The notes under the pieces were generated by a model, which was not told the origin of the DNA, ran no database searches, and saw only the letters and a program-made list of their open reading frames with translations. Both the position numbers and the translations under genes were made by a program. Source: an uncultured Pelagibacteraceae bacterium (GTDB lineage: Bacteria > Pseudomonadota > Alphaproteobacteria > Pelagibacterales > Pelagibacteraceae). From it: 64,000 nt of DNA. This document shows, in pieces, positions 1 to 9,586 of the stretch. Positions within the stretch are counted from its first letter, which is position 1. Every line of letters starts with the position of its first letter. The stretch covers positions 23,858-87,857 of the forward strand of contig CACLTL010000004.1 in assembly GCA_902609855.1 (NCBI GenBank), in the 5' to 3' direction.

Positions 1-1318
1 AATTTTTCTCTAGCCAGTTCGCTGTTCCCAAAAATCTTAAGTCATCAAGTTTGTCGCCAACAACCTGGACGCCTAATGGTAGGTCATTTTCACCTGTAAG
101 TAAAGGTAAGGAAATTGTGGGTAATCCAAGGTATGTCCAAATTTTTTGGAAGTCTGCACTACCTGTTGATTTCAATCCCTTATCTGCTACTCCGCTTGAT
201 GAAGGTGTAATAATTCCATGATAGTCCTCAAAAACTTCTTTGTATGAGTCATAGCTTTGCTTCATAAAATCTGCAGCGTCTCCATATTCTTTTGCTGAAT
301 ATTTTAATCCTCTGGAAATAGCTTCTCTCATTTCTTTTGATAGTTTTGTTTTATCTTTTTTATAATAAACCTGAAAATTATTTGCCATATCAACTTCATG
401 AATTATTTGATGATACTTTGGAATATCTTCAAAATATGATGGTGTATCAAAGACCTCGATATTCTTTTTAAATTTTTTTATTAAAAATTCAAAAGCCTGC
501 TGCGATTTTTTATTAATATTTTTCCAATTTTTTGTTTTGTAAAAGATGAACTTAGGGTCAAAAACAGGACCTTTCTCACATTCCTCAACCATCTTTTCAG
601 CAGCAAAATAAACCGTTGAAGGATCGTGTAAATCTTTTCTAATTAGTGACTTAGCAAGTAAAGCAACATCTTTTACTGTTTTGCCAAATACACCCATTGT
701 ATCTAATTTATCTGAAACTTTTAGGACGCCATTTCTTGAGATAAGTCCATAAGAAGGTTTATAGCCAACAACTCCACAATATGATGCTGGCCTAATTACT
801 GAACCTCCAGTTTGAGAGCCCACTGATAAAGGGGCCATGTGAGCTGCAACTGCAGCTGCTGATCCACTTGATGAACCTCCTGGAGTTCTTGAATAATCAT
901 GAGGATTTTTTGTTTTAGAGGGGTGTATGTAAGCAAGTTCACAAGTAACAGTTTTACCCATTATTATTGCACCCGAATTTTTTAGTAAGTTTACAATTTC
1001 AGAGTCTTGTGAGTTGGACATTTTTTTTCTAAAAACTGTTCCACATTCAGTTGGCATATCATAAGTTCCTATAATATCTTTTATTGCAACTGGCATACCA
1101 TGCAATGGCCCAAGTGGTTTACCAGATTTTCTGTAAGTATCCGCTTCTTCAGCTTTTTCTATTAAAAGTTTTTTATCTATAAATTGCCAAGCTTGGACAT
1201 CCTTTTCAAATTTTTTTATTCTGTCTAGATATGCTTTACAGAGATCGACGGAAGATATTTCACCTGAATGAAGTTTTTGAGATAACTCGTATGCACTTAA
1301 AGATGTAACGTCTATCAT
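1..1318 (-). CDS. Amidase-signature family hydrolase (3' end cut by window edge)
   Basis: The frame reads leftwards from an ATG at 1316-1318 and leaves the window without a stop, so the C-terminus is missing. The protein begins MIDVTSLSAYELSQ and carries the amidase-signature core: catalytic Lys in VAIKD, then the Gly/Ser-rich stretch PGGSSSGSAAAVAAH and the GSQTGGS segment that supplies the cis-Ser and Ser nucleophile. These enzymes hydrolyse amide bonds. GatA of the Glu-tRNA amidotransferase belongs to the family, but no gatB or gatC is adjacent, so a small-molecule amidase is more likely. It starts 9 bases after dctM, apparently in the same transcript as the TRAP transporter. The substrate cannot be told. 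Confidence 0.85.
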   Translation of the reverse strand, partial: MIDVTSLSAYELSQKLHSGEISSVDLCKAYLDRIKKFEKDVQAWQFIDKKLLIEKAEEADTYRKSGKPLGPLHGMPVAIKDIIGTYDMPTECGTVFRKKMSNSQDSEIVNLLKNSGAIIMGKTVTCELAYIHPSKTKNPHDYSRTPGGSSSGSAAAVAAHMAPLSVGSQTGGSVIRPASYCGVVGYKPSYGLISRNGVLKVSDKLDTMGVFGKTVKDVALLAKSLIRKDLHDPSTVYFAAEKMVEECEKGPVFDPKFIFYKTKNWKNINKKSQQAFEFLIKKFKKNIEVFDTPSYFEDIPKYHQIIHEVDMANNFQVYYKKDKTKLSKEMREAISRGLKYSAKEYGDAADFMKQSYDSYKEVFEDYHGIITPSSSGVADKGLKSTGSADFQKIWTYLGLPTISLPLLTGENDLPLGVQVVGDKLDDLRFLGTANWLEKN

Positions 1319-1327
1319 TTAAATTTG

Positions 1328-2689
1328 TTAATTAGCAAATAATGTATCTGGCAACCAAAGAGCTATTCCTGGGAAGAGGTACATTAAAAACATAGCTAAT
1401 ATAACTATACCTAGAAAAGGCATAATACCTTTAAATATTTCCATTAACTCTACATTTTTACTCTGTACGCCTTTTAAATAGTACGCGGACATCGCCATGG
1501 GTGGAGTTAAAAATGAAGTTTGTAAATTTAAAGCTATTAACATTGCAAAAAAGTAAGGGTTAACTTCAAAAAATGCCACCAAAGGTAAAAATATCGGTAC
1601 AAAAATGATTAATATCTCTGTCCACTCTAATGGCCAGCCCAGTAAGAAAATTATAATTTGAGTAATAACCAAGAACTGCCAAGGCTGTAGGTTCATTGAT
1701 TTAAAGAAATGTTCAAATACTTCGTGTCCACCTAAATAAGAGAAAACAGAAGCAAAGGTCCATGAACCAATAAACAACCACATGATCATCGCAGTTGTTT
1801 TTGCAGTTAAAAATACCGACTCTTTAAAATTTTTCCACTTAAGTGTTTTGTAAAAATATGACAGCACTAACGCCCCAAATGCTCCAACCGCTGCCGCTTC
1901 TGCAGGAGTTGCAAGTCCTCCTAAAATAGTTCCTAATACTAAAATAATTAATGAGAAAAGCGGTAAGAAGGAAACCATTACCTCTTTTAGAATAACTGAT
2001 CTTGGTGGAATATCTTCTTTAGGTGGTTTAGGTGCGATCGAAGGATTAAAGTAAGCTAAAGTTACCGCATAAGCTATATATAATCCTGCTAACAATAATC
2101 CTGGAAAAATTGCTGCAGCAAATAATCTTAAAGGAGAGAGTTGAGCAATTACAGAATAAACGATTAACATAATACTAGGCGGAATTAAAATACCCAAACA
2201 ACCTCCAGAACAAATTACTCCAGATGCAAATTTTTTATCATATCCAGCTCTGATCATCGCCGGCCAAGCAAGAAGTCCCATTAAAGTAACTACGGCACCA
2301 ATAATTCCAGTTGCTGTAGAAAATAAAGCACAAGTAACTAATGCAGCTACTGCCATTGAAGCTGGTAGTCTGTGTGAAGCTAATCTGATTGCAAAAAATA
2401 ATCTTGAAACTATTCCAGCTCTTTCAACTAAATACCCCATAAATAAAAAGAGTGGGACCGCGGTCAAAACTGTATTATCCATAACAGTATAAGTATTTTG
2501 GACGAATAATTGAAATATTCTATTATCTAGAAGGTGTTCCATCCTTGTTGGATCAAAGTATGCGTAATAACCAAATCCAACTCCCATTGCCATAAGCGTA
2601 AAAGCTATAGGAAAACCAAGTAGCACTGCAAACAGGAATATTCCCATCATTAAAATTGCGATTTCAGGATTAGTTAAACTAAATAACAT
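1328..2689 (-). CDS. dctM: TRAP transporter large permease subunit (DctM type)
   Basis: This 453-residue, strongly hydrophobic protein spans almost its whole length in membrane helices, as expected for the 12-helix DctM subunit that forms the Na+-coupled channel of tripartite ATP-independent periplasmic transporters. Family features include the early GFPIAFTLMAMG helix, GGCLGILIPPSIMLIVY in the middle and LQTSFLTPPMAMSAYYLKG near the C-terminus. Its start overlaps the end of dctQ by 11 bases, which indicates translational coupling. Together with dctQ and the more distant dctP it makes a complete transporter. The length is slightly above the usual 425-430 residues. Confidence 0.95.
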   Translation of the reverse strand: MLFSLTNPEIAILMMGIFLFAVLLGFPIAFTLMAMGVGFGYYAYFDPTRMEHLLDNRIFQLFVQNTYTVMDNTVLTAVPLFLFMGYLVERAGIVSRLFFAIRLASHRLPASMAVAALVTCALFSTATGIIGAVVTLMGLLAWPAMIRAGYDKKFASGVICSGGCLGILIPPSIMLIVYSVIAQLSPLRLFAAAIFPGLLLAGLYIAYAVTLAYFNPSIAPKPPKEDIPPRSVILKEVMVSFLPLFSLIILVLGTILGGLATPAEAAAVGAFGALVLSYFYKTLKWKNFKESVFLTAKTTAMIMWLFIGSWTFASVFSYLGGHEVFEHFFKSMNLQPWQFLVITQIIIFLLGWPLEWTEILIIFVPIFLPLVAFFEVNPYFFAMLIALNLQTSFLTPPMAMSAYYLKGVQSKNVELMEIFKGIMPFLGIVILAMFLMYLFPGIALWLPDTLFAN

Positions 2690-3263
2690 CTTTTTGATCC
2701 TCGTCTTGTGAAGTTCTCATTAACATTTTTTCTGTTTCCTCTGCTACAACCATTCTTGCAGGCCAGTGTCCTGTTTGAATACAAATGATTGCTCTACAAA
2801 CTTCGCTGATACCTTGAATCGTTAATAATATTCCTGCAGCAGGAATTAAAGATTTAGCCATGTAAATTTGAATTTGTGCAGGGCTGTTCCAACTAGTTTC
2901 TTTTATCTTCCATGCAAGCGAAGCGTACTCATAACCATAAAATGCAAGAGCAAGCACACCTGGAAAGAAAAATATAAAATATAGAATTAAATCGATGTAA
3001 CCCTGAGTTCTTGGTTTAAAAAGTCTGTAAATTACATCACCTCTCACATGAGCCTCAGTAGAAAGAGTATAAGCACCTGCCATCATAAAAATCGCACCGT
3101 ACATTTGTAAACTAAAATCAAAATTCCATAAGGTAGGGGCATTAAAGGCATATGCCATAACTACTTCGTAGCAAGTTCCGCCCATTAAAATTACGATACA
3201 CCAAGAAAAAGCCTTGCCAACGGAAGTGCTTAAAGTATCTGCAAAATGAATAAATCCCCTCAT
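2679..3263 (-). CDS. dctQ: TRAP transporter small permease subunit (DctQ type)
   Basis: This 194-residue membrane protein has about four hydrophobic segments, the DctQ plan. The region around MMAGAYTLSTEAHVRGDVIY matches the conserved DctQ motif (E-x-HVRxD). It has a long hydrophilic C-terminal tail ending in acidic residues. It partners DctM (11-base overlap). It lies downstream of dctP but is separated from it by a strong terminator hairpin, so it is probably made in smaller amounts than the binding protein. Confidence 0.93.
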   Translation of the reverse strand: MRGFIHFADTLSTSVGKAFSWCIVILMGGTCYEVVMAYAFNAPTLWNFDFSLQMYGAIFMMAGAYTLSTEAHVRGDVIYRLFKPRTQGYIDLILYFIFFFPGVLALAFYGYEYASLAWKIKETSWNSPAQIQIYMAKSLIPAAGILLTIQGISEVCRAIICIQTGHWPARMVVAEETEKMLMRTSQDEDQKDVI

Positions 3264-3301
3264 GAGTTTTTAAACTATGCTAATTTTTTTGTTATTTCCA
3301 T

Positions 3302-3332
3302 AAAAAAAGGGGGTGAAAAATCACCCCCTTTT
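3302..3332 (-). terminator. Intrinsic terminator/attenuator between dctP and dctQM
   Basis: A perfect 12-bp inverted repeat, AAAAGGGGGTGA (3305-3316) and TCACCCCCTTTT (3321-3332), has a 4-base loop. Read on the minus strand it is followed by a run of T (complement of the A run 3302-3308). It sits 17 bases after the dctP stop and before dctQ. It would end most dctP transcripts and let a fraction read on into the permease genes, or stabilise the dctP mRNA 3' end. Confidence 0.9.
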
Positions 3333-3348
3333 AATGTTTAAAATATAA

Positions 3349-4497
3349 TTAAATTTTAACTTTACCTATAGAGCCGAATTCGTTCTCGTAAGCCAACTTA
3401 TAATTAGGTTGGTTCATGAGTAAGTACTTCATAACTCTCTTAGCGTAAGCTTTTTGTGAATCTACAATCTTTTTAAAGAATGGATCTTTCTTATTGAAAT
3501 CACCAATTACTTTATCCCAACCTTTTAATTGTTGAGCTAAGATCGCATCAGATGTTTGATACACATTTACTTTATGCTGGTTCATCAATTTAGATAAGTC
3601 AGCAGAGTATCTTACTAATGCTTTAAAGTAGTTATCACTGTTCGCAGCATAAGCAGCATTTTTTAGAATAGCCTGATGTTTAGGCGATAATCCATTAAAT
3701 GTCTTCTTATTAACTGGGATTTCAAACATCTCTTGTGATTGGTGGAAGCTTCCTAAGTGATAATGCTTAGAAACGTCTTGCATACCAAATTGAGAGTCTG
3801 ATGTTGGGTTGTTAAACTCAGCAGCTTCGATCAAACCTGTCTTCATCGCAGGCTGAATTTCACCTCCTGGTAATTGTCTTACAACCATTCCCATTGCTGT
3901 TAATACGTTAGTAGCTAAACCTACGGTTCTGTACTTCATACCTTTTACATCAGATACTTTTGTTACGTTCTTTTTGAACCATCCAAAAGGCTGTGCAGGC
4001 ATTGGCATATGGAAGAAACCAATATAATCGAAACCAACTTTTGCAAGTGTTTCATCATAAAGTTTTCTACCTCCACCATACTCAATCCATCCCATAATTT
4101 CTTGAGATGACATTCCGTATGACGGACCAGTACCGAATAGAGAAGCTGCTGGATTTTTTCCATACCAGTAAGCTGTTACCCAGTGTCCCATATCAAGTAC
4201 ACCTGAACTTACTGCTTGTCCAATCTCCGAAGTCTTAACTACAGCTCCAACTGGCTGAAGATCAATTTTTAATTCACCTCCAGACATGTCGCCTACCATT
4301 TTTGCGTAGTCGCCAGCCATTTCAAAGAAAATGTTAGCGCCTGACGGCCAAGCCGCTTGCATCTTTAAAGTTTGAGGAGCACCTAAAGCAATGTTTGGCA
4401 TTGCAACAGTTGCTGCCGCTGCAGCACCCGTAGCTGCTGCTGCTTTAAAGAACTTACGTCTTGATGGAGTTTTTACTCCTTTTATTTTTTTTGACAT
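3349..4497 (-). CDS. dctP: TRAP transporter periplasmic solute-binding protein (DctP/TakP-like)
   Basis: This 382-residue protein starts with a twin-arginine signal (SRRKFFKAAAATG, then an Ala-rich hydrophobic stretch ending ALGAPQ), so it is probably exported folded by Tat. The mature part is a TRAP binding protein. Segments such as GWIEYGGGRKLYDE, MKYRTVGLATNVL and QLPGGEIQPAMKTGLIEAAE resemble the TakP group, which binds 2-oxo or hydroxy monocarboxylates, with Arg in MKYRT as the usual carboxylate anchor. A strong ribosome site (GGAGGA) lies just before the ATG. It follows glycolate and hydroxyacid genes on the same strand, so a small hydroxy/keto acid is a reasonable guess for the substrate, but that is inference. 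Confidence 0.92.
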   Translation of the reverse strand: MSKKIKGVKTPSRRKFFKAAAATGAAAAATVAMPNIALGAPQTLKMQAAWPSGANIFFEMAGDYAKMVGDMSGGELKIDLQPVGAVVKTSEIGQAVSSGVLDMGHWVTAYWYGKNPAASLFGTGPSYGMSSQEIMGWIEYGGGRKLYDETLAKVGFDYIGFFHMPMPAQPFGWFKKNVTKVSDVKGMKYRTVGLATNVLTAMGMVVRQLPGGEIQPAMKTGLIEAAEFNNPTSDSQFGMQDVSKHYHLGSFHQSQEMFEIPVNKKTFNGLSPKHQAILKNAAYAANSDNYFKALVRYSADLSKLMNQHKVNVYQTSDAILAQQLKGWDKVIGDFNKKDPFFKKIVDSQKAYAKRVMKYLLMNQPNYKLAYENEFGSIGKVKI

Positions 4498-4611
4498 ATG
4501 TCCTCCGTTAGTTAATTAACTTAAAGATTTAAGCATAAACTCAAATCAGAGTCTCCATATATTTTTAGAATTATTTTAAAGTAAATTTATAAGATTCAAT
4601 CTAAAGGTGTA

Positions 4612-5568
4612 TTAGTTTACCTGATCTTGTGGTTTTTTTCCTGAAAAAAAATCTTCCAAATTTTTTGTAGCTCGGTATGCCATATCCCACCTTGTTCTTT
4701 TAGTCGCACTACCTAAGTGGGGAAGTAAAAAAATATTTTTTAATTTTAAATATTCTGGATGAATTTTTGGCTCACCATTGTAAACATCTAAACCATAAGC
4801 AAAAACTTTCCCATTTTTCAAAGCATCAACCATAGCATCATCATCAACGACGTCTCCTCTAGCTGCATTTCCAATAACAGTATTATCCTCTAAATAACTC
4901 AGAGTTTCTTTATTTATTAAGTTTTTTGTTTCTGGTGTGGCAGGACAATTAATTGATAAAAATTCACTTTTTTCAAACAAACTTTTTATATCTTTATGAT
5001 AAATTGCACCATCTTCTAAATCAGAAGAAAGTTTAGATCTATTATGATAATGAATTTCCATGCCAAAAGCCTTTGCTCTTTTAGCAACTGCTCTACCTAT
5101 TCTACCCATCCCAAGGATTCCTAATCTCTTATTTGACATTTGTTTTCCTAATAAAAAATCCCAAGACCATTTCCAATTCTGAGTTTCAGCTGCAATACGA
5201 CCTTCATAAGCTTTTCTAGAAGCTCCTAGCAAAAGTAATATTTGAATATCAGCAGTTGCGTCAGTTAAAACATCCGGCGTATTTGTGACGGTTATTCCTT
5301 TTTTTTTTGCAGCTTGAATATCTATATTTCCAAAACCAACTGCACCGTTTGCAATAATTTTAATAGAGCTTGATAATTTAGATATAGTATCAGCGTTAAT
5401 TGGATCTGTAACGGAACTTAAGATTCCATCATAATTTTTAGATCCATCAATAATTTCTTGTGCTGAATAAATTTTATCATCTTTATTTAAAGTCACTTCA
5501 AATAAGCTTTGAAGCTTCTCCTCGTTTTCTTTAAGAAGCCTTCTAGTTACAAAAATTTTTTTTTTCAT
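4612..5568 (-). CDS. D-isomer-specific 2-hydroxyacid dehydrogenase (glyoxylate/hydroxypyruvate reductase-like)
   Basis: This 318-residue NAD(P)-dependent enzyme has the Rossmann signature LGILGMGRIGRAVAKRAKAF, the Arg-containing substrate segment GNAARGDVVDDDA, and the catalytic His in LLPHLGSAT with an upstream Glu in NGEPKIHPE. The sequence is closest in style to glyoxylate reductases (GyaR/GhrB). It lies 1 base after glcF, so it is in the glycolate oxidase operon. It could reduce glyoxylate back to glycolate or convert hydroxypyruvate to glycerate. Exact substrate and cofactor preference cannot be read from sequence. Confidence 0.88.
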   Translation of the reverse strand: MKKKIFVTRRLLKENEEKLQSLFEVTLNKDDKIYSAQEIIDGSKNYDGILSSVTDPINADTISKLSSSIKIIANGAVGFGNIDIQAAKKKGITVTNTPDVLTDATADIQILLLLGASRKAYEGRIAAETQNWKWSWDFLLGKQMSNKRLGILGMGRIGRAVAKRAKAFGMEIHYHNRSKLSSDLEDGAIYHKDIKSLFEKSEFLSINCPATPETKNLINKETLSYLEDNTVIGNAARGDVVDDDAMVDALKNGKVFAYGLDVYNGEPKIHPEYLKLKNIFLLPHLGSATKRTRWDMAYRATKNLEDFFSGKKPQDQVN

Positions 5569-5569
5569 T

Positions 5570-6868
5570 TTAGAAATTATTTAATTTATATGGTTTTGGT
5601 CCTCCTGTGAACCAATCAAGTAATTCAACTGTATGAATAATGGGAATTCTAGTTCCAGAGGAAATTTGAGTCATGCATCCTATATTGCCAGTTGAAATAA
5701 AATCTGGAGAAATTTTTTCAATATTTTTTACTTTATTCTTTAATAAAGATTTAGCCATTTTCTGGTGCAGAATATTATATGTACCAGCAGAGCCGCAACA
5801 TAAATGTCCTTCTGGTATTTCGAGAACCTCGTTACCAGTTTTTGAAATTAAATCTTTAGGTTGTTGGTGAACTTTTTGTCCGTGTTGCATCGAACAAGCT
5901 GAATGATAAGCAATTTTATATTTTTTCTCAGTATTTACATTAATATTTAATTTTAAATTCTCATCAAGATACTCGGTGATGTCTTTTGTTAACTCAGAAA
6001 TTTTTTTTGCTTTTTTTTTCAAATCTTTATCGTTTTTAAAAATATGACCGTAATCTTTTAAAGTTGTACCACAGCCTGATGTATTACTAATTATGGCATC
6101 CAAACCATTCTTCAGATATTCGTCATGCCAGCTATTTATATTATTTTTAAAAGACTCGTGTGCTAATTTTTTTTTACCTAAATGATGATTTAAAGAACCA
6201 CAGCAATAGATATCTGGCATCACAACAACTTCAACATTATGTCTATTTAGAAGTCTAATGGTCGACTCGTTTATTTCGGGAGAGATGACTCTTTGAACAC
6301 ATCCAGTTAATAGTGCTACTCTTGAAATTTTTTTACCTTTTGTGACTTCATAAACTTTTTTTTCTTTTAATTTCTTACTGGGTATTTTGTCTGGCATTAA
6401 GTTTAACGCGTTTTTAAGGAATTTTGGAAATAAAAAACTAAATGGTTTTATAATTTTTGAGGACCAAGCCATTAATAGAAATACTTTTGGTCTTGGTAGT
6501 ACAAAAGAAAGAATATTTCTAAATAATCTATCAAAGAAAGGTCTTTTATAAGTTTCTTCTACATAGTTTCTTCCATGATCAATTAAGTGCATATAATTTA
6601 CACCTGAAGGACAAGTTGTCATGCAAGAATAACAAGATAAGCAGCTATCAATATGTTTTGCAATTTGTTTAGTAGCGGGTTTTTTATTCTCTAACATATC
6701 TTTTATTAGATATATTCTTCCTCTTGGACCTTCTAATTCTTCTCCATTAATTCCATAAGTTGGGCAAGTTGCATTACACATTCCACAGTGAACACATTTT
6801 CTTATAATTGTTTCACTGGTTTTGTTATCTTTGTCTTTTAATTGGTTCTCTGTAAATGATGTCTGCAT
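5570..6868 (-). CDS. glcF: Glycolate oxidase iron-sulfur subunit
   Basis: GlcF passes electrons from the flavin subunits of glycolate oxidase to the membrane quinone pool. The 432-residue protein has two N-terminal 4Fe-4S motifs, CVHCGMCNATCP and CLSCYSCMTTCP. Two CCG domains follow, with CCGSLNHHLG at mid-length and CCGSAGTYNI near the C-terminus. It follows glcE directly (ATG next to the glcE stop) and precedes the hydroxyacid dehydrogenase by 1 base. The length is slightly above the E. coli protein. Confidence 0.95.
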   Translation of the reverse strand: MQTSFTENQLKDKDNKTSETIIRKCVHCGMCNATCPTYGINGEELEGPRGRIYLIKDMLENKKPATKQIAKHIDSCLSCYSCMTTCPSGVNYMHLIDHGRNYVEETYKRPFFDRLFRNILSFVLPRPKVFLLMAWSSKIIKPFSFLFPKFLKNALNLMPDKIPSKKLKEKKVYEVTKGKKISRVALLTGCVQRVISPEINESTIRLLNRHNVEVVVMPDIYCCGSLNHHLGKKKLAHESFKNNINSWHDEYLKNGLDAIISNTSGCGTTLKDYGHIFKNDKDLKKKAKKISELTKDITEYLDENLKLNINVNTEKKYKIAYHSACSMQHGQKVHQQPKDLISKTGNEVLEIPEGHLCCGSAGTYNILHQKMAKSLLKNKVKNIEKISPDFISTGNIGCMTQISSGTRIPIIHTVELLDWFTGGPKPYKLNNF

Positions 6869-8122
6869 TTAAATTCCTGTATACATCTTACCTGGGTTAA
6901 AAATTCTTTTTGGGTCAAAACTTTTTTTTATTTTTTCACTGATTTTATACTTAATTGGATCTATTGTAAAAATGTCGGCAGAGGCCTTAAAGTTATCCTC
7001 TATTTTAATTAATGTGTAATATCCTTGGTGATTTTTTGTAATTTCCTTAATTTCTGCTAGAATTTTTGAATTTAAATGATCAAAGGCCATCCAAATAAGG
7101 CTGCCACCCCAGTCAATAAAATAATTTAAATCATCTTTTTTAAGTTTTTGAATAACTTGTAACGTTTCACTTATAGGCACGACTATTCTTATTAAATTAC
7201 TTTTTGAATTTTTAAAAACTTCTAAGTTTTTTGTTTTACTCCAAAAAATTTCTGTTTGGACGCTATCTAAAACTGAAAACTCATTGTCAATAAGATCTAG
7301 TTCTTTTGAGAGTCTATCGATCCTCTGGTCAACTGAGTTCATTGGACCTTCTATTCTTATACCAGTCAAGCCACCATCGTGCGTAAGATCATTTAAAATG
7401 AAATTTTTTCCAAAATAATCTGGATAAAAAACACCTCCAGAGGGATCAGTTGATGATGATAAAGATTGTCCTAAATAATCAAGTGCCTTTTTAACATGAG
7501 GATTTTTTATAATTAGTGTTTTACTTGTCTCTGGTTTTGGTAGAACTTTAATTGATATTTCTGTTAAAACTGTGAGTGTTCCAAAAGATCCAGATAATAT
7601 CTTGCACAAGTCGTAGCCAGTTACGTTTTTTACAACTGTTCCACCTGATTTTATTGTTTCACCTTTTCCATTAACTCCTTGAAAACCAAGAAGATGATCT
7701 CTAACACTTCCAACTTTAAATCTTCTTGATCCAGCAAAGTTACAAGCAACCACACCTCCAATCGAACCGCTGTTGCTCTCTCCGGAAAATAAGTAACCAA
7801 AGTCATTAGGCTCAAACGCTAATTGTTGATTATTTTTTTTAAGCGCTTCTTCAATTTCATTTATAGGGGTACCTGCCTTAACTTTAATATAAAGTTCTTC
7901 AGGTTTATAATCAATAATCCCTTTATAATTAGAAAGATCTAAAGTTTTCTCTGCCTGAAAATTTCTACCAATTTTATTTTTTGATTGTAAACCGCTTATT
8001 TCTAAAGGAATACTTTTTTTGTAGCAATTTTTTACAATTTCTACAATTTCTTCTCTAGTAGATGGTTTAAAAATATTTTGGTTAAAATCTAGGGATGTCT
8101 GGAAATTTTGTTTTTCCTCCAT
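6869..8122 (-). CDS. glcE: Glycolate oxidase FAD-binding subunit
   Basis: GlcE is the shorter FAD_binding_4 subunit of glycolate oxidase. About 417 residues from the preferred start, it has the flavin-binding segments SGESNSGSIGGVVACNFAGS and VKNVTGYDLCKILSGSFGTL and ends FNPGKMYTGI, matching the GlcD C-terminal style. I prefer the ATG at 8120-8122 (MEEKQN) because a GGAAGGGAG ribosome site precedes it. An upstream ATG at 8147-8149 would add nine residues. Either way the gene overlaps the 3' end of glcD, by about 40 bases with the preferred start, so translation is probably coupled. Confidence 0.93.
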   Translation of the reverse strand: MEEKQNFQTSLDFNQNIFKPSTREEIVEIVKNCYKKSIPLEISGLQSKNKIGRNFQAEKTLDLSNYKGIIDYKPEELYIKVKAGTPINEIEEALKKNNQQLAFEPNDFGYLFSGESNSGSIGGVVACNFAGSRRFKVGSVRDHLLGFQGVNGKGETIKSGGTVVKNVTGYDLCKILSGSFGTLTVLTEISIKVLPKPETSKTLIIKNPHVKKALDYLGQSLSSSTDPSGGVFYPDYFGKNFILNDLTHDGGLTGIRIEGPMNSVDQRIDRLSKELDLIDNEFSVLDSVQTEIFWSKTKNLEVFKNSKSNLIRIVVPISETLQVIQKLKKDDLNYFIDWGGSLIWMAFDHLNSKILAEIKEITKNHQGYYTLIKIEDNFKASADIFTIDPIKYKISEKIKKSFDPKRIFNPGKMYTGI

Positions 8123-9578
8123 GGACGTGAACTCTCCCTTCCTCAGCACATTTTCTAAGTATTGGATAAACTTTTCCTGGATTTAAAAGTGAATTTGGAT
8201 CTAAAGCTACTTTTATAGTGAGCTGTTGCTGAATGTCTTTGTCATTGAAAGCCTCGCACATTAATTCTCTTTTCTCTATTCCTACTCCATGCTCACCTGT
8301 AAGAGCTCCACCAACTTTAACGCAATATTTTAATATATCAGCTCCAAAGTCTTCGCATTTCTTAAGAGAGTTCTTATCATTAGCATCAAACATAATTAAT
8401 GGATGAAGATTTCCATCGCCTGCGTGGAAAGCATTAGCAACTGGTAAATCATATTTTTTTGATAGTCTTGTGATTTCTCTAAGTACTTCTGCAAGTTTAC
8501 CTCTTGGTATTGAACCGTCCATGCACATATAATCTGGGGCTAAAACTCCACATGCTGGAAAAGCTGCTTTTCTCCCTGCCCAAAATTTTAATCTCTCTTC
8601 ATTAGATTTACTTACCTTTAAGCTAGAAGAATTATTTTTTTCTGCAATTTGTTTTGCTTTTTCAATGTAGGCTTCTACCTCATGCTCAGTTCCATCAAAC
8701 TCAACTATCATCATCGCCTCTGCATCTGTTGGGTATCCTGCCTTCGAATAATCATTGGTCGCTTTTGTTAAGGCTTTGTCCATAATTTCCATCCCTGCAG
8801 GTATACATCCCTCTGCAATTATTTCTGCTACGCAATTACCTGCGTCCTCAATTGTTGGAAAACCGATTAATGCAGCCTTTACAATTTCTGGTGACTTAAG
8901 AATTTTTACTGTTACTTCTGTTATAACTCCTAGTAAACCCTCTGAGCCAGTCATTAAACCTAAAAAGTCATAACCTTCTGAGTCCATTGCCTTGCCGCCA
9001 AATTTAGTAATTGTTCCATCCATGAGCACAACTTCAATACCTAAAAGATTATTTGTTGTAGCTCCATATTTTAAAGAGTGCACACCTCCAGAATTTTCAG
9101 CTACATTTCCACCAATAGAACATGCAATTTGACTTGAAGGATCTGGGGCATAGTAAAATCCTTTATCTTGAACTGCGTGAGTGATTGCCAAATTTGTTAC
9201 ACAAGGTTGTGTTACTACACATCTATTCTCGAAATCGATTTCTAGAATTTTATTAAATTTTCCCATCGCCATTAGTACACAATCTTCTAAAGGCAACGAT
9301 CCACCCGATAAACCAGTTCCAGCTCCTCTTGGTACTACTTTAACTTTATTATCATTACAATATCTTAATACATTACTAACTTCCTCTACAGTCTCAGGCA
9401 TAACTACGACTAAAGGCATTTGTCTGTAAGCGGTTAAACCATCAGTTTCGAAAGGTCTTAGTTCATCTGGATGTGAAAGAACATTTTTTGGATTTATTAT
9501 TCTTCCCATATCAGAAACAATTTTATCTTTTTTCGATAAAATTGAATTGTCAACTTTCGGCATTTGTAAACTACTCAT
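8082..9578 (-). CDS. glcD: Glycolate oxidase catalytic FAD subunit
   Basis: GlcD oxidises glycolate (and often D-lactate) to the oxoacid. It is 498 residues with an FAD_binding_4 domain (PRGAGTGLSGGSLPLED, QIACSIGGNVAENSGG) and an FAD-oxidase C-terminal domain with HAGDGNLHPLIMF and GEHGVGIEKRELM, the conserved His/Asp/Glu metal and substrate region. The order glcD-glcE-glcF is standard. It lies 8 bases after an aminotransferase gene, so glyoxylate made here could be aminated to glycine. Glycolate is known to replace glycine for growth of cultured Pelagibacter, which fits this set. Confidence 0.96.
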   Translation of the reverse strand: MSSLQMPKVDNSILSKKDKIVSDMGRIINPKNVLSHPDELRPFETDGLTAYRQMPLVVVMPETVEEVSNVLRYCNDNKVKVVPRGAGTGLSGGSLPLEDCVLMAMGKFNKILEIDFENRCVVTQPCVTNLAITHAVQDKGFYYAPDPSSQIACSIGGNVAENSGGVHSLKYGATTNNLLGIEVVLMDGTITKFGGKAMDSEGYDFLGLMTGSEGLLGVITEVTVKILKSPEIVKAALIGFPTIEDAGNCVAEIIAEGCIPAGMEIMDKALTKATNDYSKAGYPTDAEAMMIVEFDGTEHEVEAYIEKAKQIAEKNNSSSLKVSKSNEERLKFWAGRKAAFPACGVLAPDYMCMDGSIPRGKLAEVLREITRLSKKYDLPVANAFHAGDGNLHPLIMFDANDKNSLKKCEDFGADILKYCVKVGGALTGEHGVGIEKRELMCEAFNDKDIQQQLTIKVALDPNSLLNPGKVYPILRKCAEEGRVHVHGGKTKFPDIPRF

Positions 9579-9586
9579 AAGTTACC

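Noticed and set aside
4510..4521. 12-bp palindrome AGTTAATTAACT upstream of dctP
   Set aside because: Short and entirely explained by A/T richness apart from its ends; similar motifs occur elsewhere by chance.
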